A stretch of 64,000 nucleotides of DNA from Oscheius dolichura (GCA_932521035.1 OW051496.1:1612001-1676000), one strand, 5' to 3'; shown: positions 23,833 through 34,056, numbered from the stretch's first letter. Notes: generated by a model not told the origin, from the sequence alone. A program made the numbers and translations.

Positions 23833-26805
23833 TTTCTTTCTTCCACCTTCACGTGCGGTCGTTTTTCTCAACTACTGGCTGCTATCGCCTTTTTTCAACT
23901 ACCGGTCGCAAAGAAACCCCCCGACACGCGTCGACTGGCAACCGCGTGCTGGTAACCTGCCAAAAAGCTGGAGCTCAACATCGCTACGCTAAACTGCCGC
24001 TCACTGTCTTCAACAGAGCGCCTCATCGAACTAGAAGAAGCCGTCGAAAAACTATGCTTCGACGTTATCGGGCTTTGCGAAATCAGAAGAACTGGTACGT
24101 TATCCTTAAAGCTGAGTAAGTCCGGTCACGTCCTCTACCACCATGGCACCTCCAAGACGTTCGGAACCGGTTTCCTCGTAAACCAACGCTGGACCGGATC
24201 CTGCTCCTTCCATCCAATCGACGAGCGCCTATCCTTCCTTCACCTCTGCACTCCATCGCGCTGCTTCAAAATCCTCCAAGGTCATGCCCCCACCACCTCC
24301 CATCCTGACGACACGTACGAGAACTTCCTTGACTCCGTAAGTACCACGATAAACGCCGGTCCAATACAGTGCTCTGCCAACAAAAACGGACAACAAATAA
24401 AACTTCCTCTGATCGTTATACTTGGAGATTTCAACGCCAAAATTGGAGATTCCAAAATGAATGAGCAGTACATCGGACCGCATGGATATGGACACCGAAA
24501 TGATCGAGGCCAATTACTCGTCGACTTCTGCTCTTCCGAGAAGCTATTTACCATGAACAACCGTTTTATAAAGAGAAATTCTCGAAAATGGACATGGAGA
24601 AGCAACGATCACATCACACGAAATCAGATTGACTACATCCTTTGCCACAACCCATCCATAGTCACCGATGTCGACGTCATTGGCTCACTGAACTTCGTTT
24701 CCGATCACAGAATGCTGATGGCAACGCTCCGAATTCCGACTAGAAGACATTTCTACAAGAAAAAAGAACGTAAAGTGAAGATGAAGCTCGACAAACATCT
24801 CTTCCGCCAAGCACTACAACGCCAAATACACGACGACAACTCCCGACTATGCGATTACGAAGAAATGAAGAAATCTCTACAGAACGCCTCAAAAGCCGCA
24901 AAAGTACCAACCATATCTGACGGCTACCTTTCTCTAAGAACCCGAAGACTTTTCGCTAACCGCCATCAACTACTCGCTGCGAATTCAAATCGACTAGATC
25001 TCGCTACTGTAAGCAAAGCTCTACGATTCTCCATCAAAGACGACATCTACCAACGTCAACTTCAAAGAATTCATACGGCCGTTAAACAACGTACAAGCCT
25101 TCACCGCGCAATCAAGGACAACACCATCGCGCTCACACAACTATCCCAACTCCGAAGAAAAGATGGAACATTGGCCACCACACCTGCAGACCGAGCCGAC
25201 GTCGTGAAAAGATTCTACAACGAACTCTTCGCCTCAACGACCAACTTCCCACCACCAATAATTACCGTTAACGATATGCCTCCACTCTTCACACCTTCTG
25301 AAACAAATCGAGCCCTTAACCAAATACGACACGGAAAATCAGCCGGACCGGACAACATCACCCCAGAAATGCTACATCTCGTCCGTTCCTCAATAGTAGA
25401 ACCGCTTACCACCATGTTCAATGAAAGCCTATCATCTGGAGCTATACCTAACGGTCTACCGGACTCGATCGTCACCCTCATCTTCAAAAAAGGAGACGTC
25501 TCCGACCTCAAGAACTTCCGCCCAATAGCTCTCCTCTCCGTCATCTACAAAACGCTGACCACCACCATCGGTCACCGGATGGAAAAGACGCTCAACTGGA
25601 ACCAACCAACAGAGCAGGCCGGCTTCAGAAAAGGATACTCAACTTCCGACCATATCCTTTCCGTCCACGAAATAATTTCCAAAGCCGTCGAATACAAATT
25701 CCCGCTCTACATAGCCTTCGTCGACTACTCCAAAGCATTCGACAGCATAGAATTCCCAGCAGTTTGGAGTGCCCTCCTTCGACACGACGTCCATCCAGCC
25801 TTTATCCGACTCCTGAAAAACATCTACGAAACGGCAACTGTTAAAATCCAAATGGAACCGACGCCGATCTCAATCGACGTGCACAGAGGAGTCAGACAAG
25901 GAGACGTGATCTCACCCGTGCTCTTCTCGGCTGTAATAGAAGAAATTTTCCGCAAACTGAACTGGACCGAACACGGACTAAACATCAACGGAGAACATCT
26001 AACAAATTTGAGATATGCCGATGATATAGTTCTTTTTTCGCACGACGCTGCTGAACTACAATCAATGCTTGAGGACCTGGTAGCCGAAAGCGCCGTCGTC
26101 GGTCTCAAGATCAACATGGACAAAACATTCGTGATGAGCAATTCTCCGGAAGTCAATATCTCAGTAGAAGGCTCGACCATAGCCTACTGCAAAGACTTCA
26201 TCTATCTAGGACAGATCATCTCCTTCGAAGTCAACCAAGGAAAAGAAATAAGCCGAAGAATTCAAGCAGCATGGAACGCCTTCAACAACTACCACCAATT
26301 CCTAAAAAGCCGGTCAACACCCCTTACACTGAAGAGACGCCTGTACATCAGCTGCATCGAACCAGCCCTTCTTTACGGAGCAGAGACATGGGCTCTACGA
26401 GACGCCGAACGACGACGCCTCCAATCCTGCCAACGCAAGATCATGCGAAAAATGACTGGAGTCACACTTCTCGACCGCAAAACCGTCAAATGGCTAGCTA
26501 CCAAAACGAAGTTACCACCGGTCCTCCAAAAAGCAACACATCAGAAATGGAACTTTGGCCAAAAAGTCGCCTTAATGGACAACCAACGCTGGACAAAGAA
26601 GATCGTAGAATGGACCCCTCGCGAATGGAAACGAACACCGGGAAGACCTCGAATGAGATGGAGAGACGAGTTCCAAGCAGAACTAGGGGCAAATTGGAGC
26701 AGTGTTGCGCAGAAGAATAAGCGACGCTGGATTTGCAGCAAGAATCACCGTGTCCGCAAATATGATATATGATACGAATGTGATTGAAAATAAATAAATA
26801 AATAA
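23833..26805 (+). mobile_element. RTE-type non-LTR retrotransposon, about 2.97 kb
   Basis: The insertion is bounded by 11-bp direct repeats and ends in a short (AAAT)n/(TAAA)n tail typical of RTE elements. It encodes endonuclease and reverse transcriptase in one frame. The 5' end (23833-23955) contains a degenerate repeat of the motif TTTTTCTCAACTAC and a TAA just before the endonuclease, so it may be complete with a short 5' UTR, or 5'-truncated. Insertion appears young, since the target duplication is perfect and the ORF open. Confidence 0.9.
23956..26772 (+). CDS. RTE LINE polyprotein: AP endonuclease plus reverse transcriptase
   Basis: A 938-codon open frame follows a TAA at 23953; the first in-frame ATG is at 24457, inside the endonuclease. 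The N-terminal part shows an APE-type endonuclease (LNIATLNCRSLS, FDVIGLCEIRRTG, VILGDFNAKIG, later NQIDYILCH and SDHRMLMA). The reverse transcriptase follows with FRPIALLSVIYK, EQAGFRKGYSTSDHI, FVDYSKAFDSI, GVRQGDVISP and the catalytic YADDIVLF. The C-terminus has the RTE-type tail (RRRLQSCQRKIMRKMTG, PGRPRMRWRDEF). The missing upstream ATG suggests a small 5' loss, a non-AUG start or an error near 23953. All catalytic blocks look intact. Confidence 0.9.
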   Translation, partial: PAKKLELNIATLNCRSLSSTERLIELEEAVEKLCFDVIGLCEIRRTGTLSLKLSKSGHVLYHHGTSKTFGTGFLVNQRWTGSCSFHPIDERLSFLHLCTPSRCFKILQGHAPTTSHPDDTYENFLDSVSTTINAGPIQCSANKNGQQIKLPLIVILGDFNAKIGDSKMNEQYIGPHGYGHRNDRGQLLVDFCSSEKLFTMNNRFIKRNSRKWTWRSNDHITRNQIDYILCHNPSIVTDVDVIGSLNFVSDHRMLMATLRIPTRRHFYKKKERKVKMKLDKHLFRQALQRQIHDDNSRLCDYEEMKKSLQNASKAAKVPTISDGYLSLRTRRLFANRHQLLAANSNRLDLATVSKALRFSIKDDIYQRQLQRIHTAVKQRTSLHRAIKDNTIALTQLSQLRRKDGTLATTPADRADVVKRFYNELFASTTNFPPPIITVNDMPPLFTPSETNRALNQIRHGKSAGPDNITPEMLHLVRSSIVEPLTTMFNESLSSGAIPNGLPDSIVTLIFKKGDVSDLKNFRPIALLSVIYKTLTTTIGHRMEKTLNWNQPTEQAGFRKGYSTSDHILSVHEIISKAVEYKFPLYIAFVDYSKAFDSIEFPAVWSALLRHDVHPAFIRLLKNIYETATVKIQMEPTPISIDVHRGVRQGDVISPVLFSAVIEEIFRKLNWTEHGLNINGEHLTNLRYADDIVLFSHDAAELQSMLEDLVAESAVVGLKINMDKTFVMSNSPEVNISVEGSTIAYCKDFIYLGQIISFEVNQGKEISRRIQAAWNAFNNYHQFLKSRSTPLTLKRRLYISCIEPALLYGAETWALRDAERRRLQSCQRKIMRKMTGVTLLDRKTVKWLATKTKLPPVLQKATHQKWNFGQKVALMDNQRWTKKIVEWTPREWKRTPGRPRMRWRDEFQAELGANWSSVAQKNKRRWICSKNHRVRKYDI

Positions 26806-26816
26806 ATGGTCGCGTC
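26806..26816. repeat. LINE target-site duplication, right copy
   Basis: Exact repeat of 23822-23832, directly after the AAAT-rich tail. Confidence 0.9.
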
Positions 26817-27056
26817 CTGATACGTCCGGCTTGGATTGTAAGTTTAACGGATGCACATGGGAACTGCGCCATGTTTGTGGTTACATCTCGGTCTCTTCTG
26901 GATCAATTTTCTAAACTCAAGTACCACCACGGAGAGCACGTCAAGGTGGTGCTAACAAACCTGATGTCAGCTGTTGTTCGCACAGAAATGTTTGTAGCAG
27001 TACAAATGTGCAAAGAAATGCCAAAAGATCGGTTTTTGTGCTGCTTTTGTGGCTGA

Positions 27057-27808
27057 AACTTGGTTCATTGGGTTCGCCGTCAAAAGCTGAACAAGTAGCT
27101 TTTTAAATCTCCAAAATTCACACAAAAATGGCAGAGTTATAAGCACAGTTATATGTCAACCCGTTTCTACGCTCGAATCGGGCGCGTCCGAAACGGCCAT
27201 TTTACATTGAACCCGATGTACGGCCGGTCATGCGCCAAGCTACAAGAAAAAGGTCGTAATAGTTTGATCAACAAGCTAAATTGTTGTTAATTGTCTAACA
27301 AAGACGTAAGACGAGTGCACCTCTTAAGTTCACTCTCAACTCGAGCCGTCGTCGACCCAAAACAGTTCATTTCATCAAGAAAACAAGAAATACAGTGCTG
27401 ATTATTCATCTTTATTCGCTACAGAAGTAAGAGAAGCATAACTAGCGATTTTGACTTATTGTTCAGCTGACGGCATCCTCGGCTGGGTTCCTCCAAGTGA
27501 TGGGGCGCATCTTTTTTTTTTAGCTGCTAAGCACATCGTGTCTCCGTGTTATGAGGGTCGGAAATTTGAAAATAAGGTTGGTGTTTGGGTATTTTCCTGT
27601 AAAACCCCTTTTATTAGGCAAAAACGGCAAATTCAACCCCTCGTGAGCTAATAGCAAGGTCGTGCCATTCTCTAGTTAGACAAAATGTGTATGGTTTCAT
27701 CGGTCCTTCAGTTTTTTTCTTTTTGTCGAGAAACACGTCCCCCTCTTTCTTTTTTTAATACTCTCTCAAAAAACATTTTGTCAATTTCGCTATTATCTCT
27801 CGAATTAT
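27057..27808. other. 3' flank and start of the segmental duplication
   Basis: From about 27533 the sequence matches 43663 onward (TATGAGGGTCGGAAATTTGA, then a T-rich 3' UTR reading CTTTTTGTCGAGAAACACGT). This marks one end of the duplication that made kinase-Kelch copies 1 and 2. No gene is seen in 27057-27530. Confidence 0.65.
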
Positions 27809-30598
27809 TTATTGTTTTAATTCGTTTGGATAAGAAGAAAGACGATCCGCGAACTCTTGAGGAACGAGAACAGCAGACGGGAAGCGAGGAATAATCAAAG
27901 GGAAAGAGGGGCCAACACGCCAATTGATTCCGTTAAATATTTGCACCTTATCATCACCATAGCCAATTGCAAAGATTTCTGGGCCAAGAACAACTCCAAC
28001 AGAAAGAAAAATAGAGGAGGTTAAGGGCGACAACTCTTTCCACTGTCCATTTTTCTCCAGTGGATCCAATTCCAGAACTGGGGTGTTTTCTCTTCCATCA
28101 TAACCTCCTATTACAACCAGCTTATTTCTATAACAAACGAGGGAATGGGCATATCGAGGTGTTGGCATATCCGTCAGTTCAGTCCACACTCCACTCTCAG
28201 GATCGAAACATTCCACACTTTTCAATTCGACATCATCATCTCCTTCTCCTCCACAAATATATATTTTCCCGTTACAGACTGCTGCAGCTGCACGACATCT
28301 GACATATTTCATGTCTCTAAAATAGCTTATTAGCCGAAAGATAATCAAAAGGTTATAGGCTCCTTTTATAAAGATAACTTACGGCATCCGTGTCCATTTA
28401 TCCTCCTTCGGATCATATCGTTCCATACTTTTTAAGTATCTAATCTTCCAATCCTCTCCTCCAAACACCCAAATGTATCCATTCCATTCCAAGCAACTAT
28501 TATTAATATCTCCACGTTTCTCATTCATATCAGCCAGTTGTGTCCATTCCATATTTTTGTCCAACTTGAATAATGACTTGCCCCAGTTGATTATATAGAG
28601 TTCATCATCGAGATAAACAGCGCCAGTAATAAAACCAACAGGTGGGCGAGGAAATTCCATTCGTGAAACAGTCCAAGTGGATTCCCCCCGATTCCATATT
28701 GCCATCATATTATCATTCCAACCTCTTCTCACGACCAAAATCTAAAAAAGGGGAACCCATCTTCTTTCGTGATTTTCAAAGTACCACTTACCGTTTTGTG
28801 GAATTTTGGTGCAAAGTTTATGATTTCTTTGATCGACGGCCTATCAGAAATGTTTCTTTGCCAGCATCTTAAAGGAACAGTCAGGGAGTTTTTCGACCAG
28901 GTCTCAGAAAATAGAGAATTTTTCGCTGATCACGATGCACTATTTTATAAATCATAAAAATGTCAAAATATCGAGAAAAATGCGTTGAAAGTGCTCGAAT
29001 ATCGACCAACGTCAGCATCCCAAGTTACGGACGTCAGCACGCCGGTGCCCGGGAAGAACGTTTTTTCAAAATTTGATCAGCATTCGTCAGCATTTTTTCA
29101 TTTTTTTCACATTTTAAACGATACCTATATGTACACCAAAGGTAAATACCGTAAAACCTCTATTACAACCCCCCTCTCAGAGCACAATGGAAATATAAAG
29201 CCCCGCCCTCTAATAGAGCCACCTCTTCGCGAAGGTATCGAAATATACAACCACATGGGGTTCTAATAGAGGTTTTACGGTATAATGAAAACAGTGAAAT
29301 ATGAAAAAATCGTTTTTTCTGTATACGATAGCTGAAAACTCTCTGACTGTTCCTTTAAAAATATTTTTATAGAATTGTCCAACAAACAAAGAAAACGAAA
29401 TAAGGTTAATTTTGTAGGCCTTTTCAGCCCCAAACTTCATATTTCTACACCAACCTTTTCACAAAATTCCACGAATTCTCACTCATTTTATCAGGATCTA
29501 TAGGCAGTTCTATACAATCATTTCCAACTTGTAGATGTTCCGAAGGGTACCTACTTTTAAATTATCCACTGATCAAATAAAATCACCCTACTTCCGGCAT
29601 ATAATTTCCCATATTGTTACTCCAAATGAATAAACATCAGCCGGGGCTCCATAATTCTTTTCTTTCTCCACTATTTCCGGGGCCATATAGGGATCGGTGC
29701 CTTTATGACTGGAATAACAACATTACAGGGAAAGGAAGTGTCGTTTACCCGGAAGTATAAGTATTTTTGTGAGAAATATTCCTAGCCAGGCCAAAATCAG
29801 CCAGCTTTAAATGAGTTCTTGTTGCTAGAAGGATGCTAAAAACGAGTATTAATAAACAGAAAATATCTACTTTTGGGGATTGACGTCTCTGTGAAGTATT
29901 TCGTGTTCATGTAGATACTGTAGGCCGGAACCGATTTGCTGGATCCACAAGATTATTAACTGCATGTCATAATGTTTGGAGACATTGTGTATTTCTGTTG
30001 ACATCCTTTGAAATTTAAATAAATAAAGGATAACCGTTATGAAGACTGCCGAGTTCCATATATTCCATCACGTATCCCGTATATATAGGTATTTTTATAG
30101 AGTTGCCTATATTTTTTACCTCTCCATCCCAAATTACTCCGAATAATTCAACAATATTTGGATGGGTGTGCTGAAAATTTAAATGTAAACAATTTACCAG
30201 CCGTTTCGACCCCCCTGCGGGGGGTCTTCGGCTGGACGTTGGCTGCGCCAACTGTGGTTTTACCTCGCGCTTGGAAGCCCCGTCCGCTCTTCCCCTTCTC
30301 CCCGTCCAGTCCATTCCCCCTCCTCCCGTCTGGTCCTTCCCCCTCCCCCGTCCAGTCAGTCTCCTCCGCTTTCCCCCTCTCCCCGTCCCTCCCTTTGTTT
30401 CACTCTCGTAGTCCCTTGCCCGCTTCCTCTTCTCCTCTTCCCAAACAGTCCGTTCTATCGAGTTCCTCTCACCCCTTCCTCGCGCCTTGCTTCTTCTCTC
30501 CCTCCTGCTCTCTTCACTTCCCCCGCCTATCTATCTCTGCTGTCGGCACCATTCCCTCTACCTCACCGTTCATCCCTTGATGTTTCCGATCTTACCGA

Positions 30599-30631
<33 letters not shown>

Positions 30632-32621
30632 CGTCCGTCCTGCTCGGTTGTGATTGATCAAAGGATAATCACTCGTAAGGTGAGCTGTCGTTCGCCTCTT
30701 CCTCCATTCTCACGTGCTCCTCAATTTCCTTCCCTTCCAAGTATCTTTCATTCTGCTTCCACCCACCCCGTTCTGCTCTGACCTCGTCAGCGGTGTTATC
30801 ATCTTCAACAACTGAAGTTATGGCTAGATAGACAAAATAAAAGAAGTTACTCAACCGGGGAACCGAACCTTCGACACCTCGATTGGGGTCCCACCACGAT
30901 CGGGTCCCACAGCGAAAATATTTTATAACAAAACAAAAATGCTAAACAGACAAAACAAAAGAAATTGGTCGAAGGAGGAACCGAACCGTAGCTCTGCGGG
31001 TTGGGGTCCCACCGGGAACGGGTCCCGCAACGAAAAATACTTCAGGAATACTTGGGCAGTGTCGAGGACCTCAAACCAAAAAACCAAAAAGGTTTGACGC
31101 CAGCGAGGATCGAACCTGCGACCTCTTCGACCGCGCGCCCGCCCTCTTAACCACTACACCATGAAATTTCGACATGTCAACGCATAGAAAGACAGACACG
31201 GGGGACCGTATCACACGCCCCATTGCGAATTGATACAGTAATCCTCACTGCATTCGTAATTTCCATTTTTTACAGCTTTTCTTATGCTTTTTTCGGTTTA
31301 TTTTTATTGCAATAAAATAGAGTAGAGAAAAATGAACATTTTGATATATGAACGAAATCATAACTCAACAGAAAAAAGAACTAATTATGCGAGTTTCTGT
31401 TATAGCAAGTCTTTTCTTCCGTTTTCTTTTGTGATTTTTATTGCAATAAATTAGGCAAATTATAAGGAACAATTTGGTATATGAACCAAAACATAATTCA
31501 GCAAAAAAACAAATTTATGGATTTCGAAGGCATTATTTTCTATGTTGCTTTTTTCTTTCATATTTTACTACATTTACATGTTTTCTAGACTGTTTTATAG
31601 TAATTTGTGGTCGGCGAAAATGGATAGAAGCTCAAAAAATTGTAAAAATGCATAGATTCACTTCTGGAATGCAAATATGAGTAAGCGCGCCCCCATTTTG
31701 CTCACACTTTGCTCACACGATTGGAGCGTGTGATACACTTTGAAAGTAGGGATCATCATAGTCGTCAATAGGGAATGACATTTAAATTCTGAAAGAAAGC
31801 AGTTACAAAACCAATGGGATTAAATAAAAATATAGAAAGAATAGAAATAAAGAAGACATAAAAATACAGGATGGGAAAATGAGAGCAGCCATGCCTTATA
31901 TAGGCTTTGACCCTGACGATTTCGCAATTATTTCGAAACACGCGCGCGGGTCCCGCCACGAATGGGTCTCGTAGCGACAACATCTTGGGACAAAACAAAA
32001 ATGTTCAACAGTAAAATATATTGGTCAAAGGGAGAACTGAACCTTCGACCACTGGACTGGGGTCTCGCCATAAACAGGTTCCGCAGCGAAAAATTCTTCA
32101 GAAATATTTTGGAAGAATAGGGGAACTCAAAACAAAAAAAGCAAAAAGATTTGACCGCGGTGGGGGTCGAACCCGCGACCTCTCAGACCGCGCGCCCGCC
32201 CACTTCGTACTGCGTCACGAAATCTCGACAGGTCAACGCACAGACAGACAGACACGGTAGCACTTTAATATATAGGATAAGACGCGAGATGAGATATGCC
32301 AATTCTAATATCTTTTACCGTTTTCATTATTTCGATTTCTCTTTCAGATCCTATATTCGTTATGTTGAACTTTTTCACAGCGACAATTCTAAATAGGTAT
32401 ATTTTGAGGCAGAAAATACTCACCGTTTCGTTCTAGTGAATCCCTTCACAAGTGTACCGGATCCTTTCCAAACCGTACCATGTCCTCCCTCGCCCACCAA
32501 TTCTCGGTTTCTGATGTCATTCAAACCATAGTAGGGCACACCTATAGTACGAGATTAGAAGAAACGGGAAAGCAACGCTACCATCTGGGGTGTATTTTAC
32601 CGAGGAAAGGACACTCCCCAT
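27809..32621 (-). CDS. Protein kinase-Kelch fusion, copy 1, 577 aa, 11 exons
   Basis: Exons (minus): 32621-32582, 32541-32424, 32388-32319, 30170-30035, 29994-29871, 29835-29749, 29708-29592, 29553-29455, 28867-28792, 28741-28383, 28316-27809; all phases agree. The N-terminus MGSVLSS fits N-myristoylation (Gly2, Ser6). The kinase (residues about 18-290) shows GEGGHGTVWKG, VAVK, SEREI, HTHPNIVELFG, DFG in LKLADFGLARN, GTDPYMAPEIV and CWQRNISDRPS, a TKL-like pattern. The catalytic loop reads HRDVNPQN, so the conserved Lys is Asn (copies 2 and 3 keep Lys). Six Kelch blades follow (KIYICGG...VECFDPESGVWTEL and others). Intron 3 holds a Helitron, intron 8 a TTAA-type MITE. Likely a membrane-tethered, possibly catalytically weak kinase; its partners are unknown. 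Confidence 0.82.
28869..29358. mobile_element. piggyBac-like MITE in intron 8 of kinase-Kelch copy 1
   Basis: The termini AGGAACAGTCAG and CTGACTGTTCCT are inverted and each abuts TTAA. Copies 2 and 3 have one TTAA at this place (CATCTTAAAAATATT), so the 4-bp target was duplicated on insertion. The right TTAA now supplies the acceptor TTAAG of exon 9. A smaller TIR element is nested at 29147-29282. Confidence 0.88.
29147..29282. repeat. TACCGTAAAA-type MITE nested in the intron-8 element
   Basis: TACCGTAAAACCTCTATTA at the left is inverted as TAATAGAGGTTTTACGGTA at the right. Relatives with TACCGTAAA ends occur at 35177-35468 and 45662-45764. Confidence 0.85.
30600..30630. repeat. 31-nt poly(C) tract
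   Basis: Uninterrupted run of 31 C residues after a C-rich, TCC/CCC-biased stretch (30280-30600) inside the Helitron. The length may be inaccurate in the assembly. Confidence 0.9.
30857..31193 (-). repeat. tRNA-like module, copy 1, inside the Helitron
   Basis: Direct repeat of 31945-32270 (about 330 bp). On the minus strand it has TAGTGGTTAAG (A-box-like) and GGTTCGATCC (B-box-like) spaced as in a tRNA (31096-31160), plus further T-arm-like GAACCGAACC motifs near 30858 and 30978. The acceptor stem does not pair, so this is a tRNA-derived repeat, not a functional tRNA. Confidence 0.6.
31195..31742. repeat. TTAA-type MITE (TATCACACGC family) nested in the Helitron
   Basis: Inverted relative of 48448-48987: shares GGACCGTATCACACGCCCC at one end and GGAGCGTGTGATAC at the other, plus long internal identity such as CACTTTGCTCACACGATTGG. 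The flanking TTAA is degraded here. Confidence 0.75.
31945..32276 (-). repeat. tRNA-like module, copy 2, at the Helitron 5' end
   Basis: Second copy of the 330-bp unit, with B-box-like GGGTTCGACCC on the minus strand. It ends at the Helitron 5' terminus TCCTATATATTAAAG. Confidence 0.6.
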
Positions 32622-32807
32622 AAGAAGGAGATAGAAAGAATCTCTGAATAAGGGGCAATTAGAGAGAACCAAACATTTTTGAGATGAGAAATTGAAAGGA
32701 AAAGAATAAATAAGAGTCCTTCAGTGGCGCCAAAGTGGATGCTTATCCTTTGAAAATACCGTGGAAAATGAGAAACTTTGCAGTCAATAAAACTCCGAGC
32801 TTAAAGT

Positions 32808-33150
32808 TTAAAGAAAAAAAAAGAGAGCCTGCTGGTTTCCGTGCTGATAAGATAACCACTTCAGGGCAATGAAATGAGTCTGTGCACAATTTCTGGGATT
32901 ATCAACAAGCTGATTAGAAGAGGCTCGTACTATTTTTTGAGGAGCTTGCTGTCCGTTCGCGCGAAGCCGAGTATCTGATACGGAGTCACATATGCTGCAT
33001 ATGATCTGCAATTATAAATACCGTTATTGAGACTAGAAACGTTTCACGCTCTTTCAAATTTACCCGTCTTCTTTCCGTTCACCATTTCCGAAATTAATTT
33101 GACCCTTTGCTCCGAGAAAGCGACATTCGAAGTCTTTTGACCAATATTGT
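32808..33150 (-). pseudogene. LTR-retrotransposon gag fragment, duplicated with kinase-Kelch copy 1
   Basis: Nearly identical to 46462-46815, including the segment reading ICSICDSVSDTRLRANGQQA and the gag C-terminal coding stretch. Homology stops abruptly at about 33150 after TTTTGACCAATATTG, where copy 2 continues into the full gag frame. It is a passenger relic of the segmental duplication. Confidence 0.7.
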
Positions 33151-33413
33151 TTCATGTCTCTAAAATCACTTAGTTTACCATGTCAATATTTGAAATCCTT
33201 GCCATTTTTTAGTCTAGGGGCATCAATAAAAATAATGGAAAAGTGGTGACCTAAAAACACTACAGAGCTCGTCTCAAATTTCGCCACTTTTTCCCTCTCC
33301 CCGTTTCTAAAGTCAGTTTGGCTCTTTTCCTCCAGAAAAAGCGACGATGCGGTCTGACCAATCTTGTCAACTCGACACGAAAAGTGACGCGTCGGACTGG
33401 TCAAGTCGTACAT
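33151..33413 (-). pseudogene. Second, diverged gag C-terminal fragment
   Basis: The frame contains FSCRVDKIGQTASSLFLEEK, similar to the gag stretch FSYQVHNIGQKTSNVAFSGQ at 46.8 kb. The junction at 33151-33173 (TTTCATGTCTCTAAAATCACTTA) resembles the splice region of the last Kelch exon, hinting at recombination between kinase-Kelch paralogues. Confidence 0.5.
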
Positions 33414-34056
33414 GGCCGAAAGCCGGTCCGGGTCCGGCCTGGGCCCGGTTGACTTTTTTCCCCGTTTGGGAGCAATGTCGTATCGGTTATCCAGAACTAT
33501 TTATTGCATTCACAATGATAGGCAGGTATAACAGTTCACAGAAAATTCATATGACTGGATAGTCTCGTGCAGTGCACTCTCTGCAAAAAATTTGCTTTGA
33601 AAAATGCAAGAATGAAGTTGACTTATTGGGGACTCGAACTTGGGCAGAAAATAGACAAAAGATTTGTAAGCTAAGAAGAAAGAAGAAAGTATCCACTCGG
33701 TCATTTGGCTATATTATTATTGCCGCAATCCATTGCTTACAAAGCGGTTTTTAATTTCGGCCGATTTGATATGTTAAACCAAACGGAGTGCTGCCATGTA
33801 CCACGAGGGGTTTGGCAGATTTTGAAAACGATTTCTGGGACAACTTTTGAAGATCTATCGAATGGTAATCTATTGCCACGGTAAAGTAAAAAGGTTAAAA
33901 AAAGGAGAAACTTCGCGGGTCTACTCGGACTCGGCCGAGAGCAGATACCTATCGGTTTCGGCTCTAGTACTTTTAGCCGGTCAACGGACAGTTGCGCGTC
34001 ACATTTGTGCTTGTAACTTGTTCACTTTTCGAACGTTTTTAATAAATCAACTACTA
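33414..34056. other. No gene recognised
   Basis: Contains a GC-rich patch (33415-33465: GGTCCGGGTCCGGCCTGGGC) resembling the core of the 3053-3206 MITE, possibly a fragment of that family. No coding evidence. Confidence 0.4.

Larger units (their letters stand above)
23745..27056 (+). pseudogene. Secretory-protein gene split by an RTE LINE
   Basis: After a TATA box the gene starts MKLLLVVLLLGLC, a clean signal peptide, then meets GTACAA and a stop. The LINE occupies 23833-26805. Beyond it, an open frame runs from the second target-duplication copy to TGA at 27056 (containing TDAHGNCAMFVVTSRSLLDQ), in phase with exon 1 if a 37-nt intron (GTACAA...AAAAG) is assumed. A second open phase reads GLDCKFNGCTWELRHVCGY, reminiscent of MAM-like ectodomains, so the true downstream frame is uncertain. 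The empty allele probably encoded a small secreted or surface protein. As it stands the gene is broken. Confidence 0.5.
30197..32277 (-). mobile_element. Non-autonomous Helitron in intron 3 of kinase-Kelch copy 1
   Basis: Comparison with copy 2 (AACAATTTA then TAAGACGCG, uninterrupted) defines a 2,081-bp insertion exactly between A and T without target duplication. On the minus strand it begins TCCTATATATTAAAG and ends CTGG, matching TC...CTRR. A GC-rich hairpin (ACCCCCC/GGGGGGT) lies about 12 nt from the CTGG end, where Helitrons carry one. No Rep/helicase frame is present. It contains two direct copies of a 330-bp tRNA-like unit, a nested TTAA-type MITE and a 31-nt poly(C) run. Confidence 0.85.

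Noticed and set aside
24229-26872. Minus-strand ORFs across the LINE
   Set aside because: Shadows of the reverse transcriptase frame on the opposite strand.
30158-30580. 140-aa plus-strand ORF
   Set aside because: Low-complexity Ser/Pro-rich translation of the C-rich tract inside the Helitron.
31089-31165. Possible functional tRNA gene
   Set aside because: A- and B-box-like sequences are present but acceptor and anticodon stems do not pair properly; it repeats within a Helitron, so it is a tRNA-derived module.
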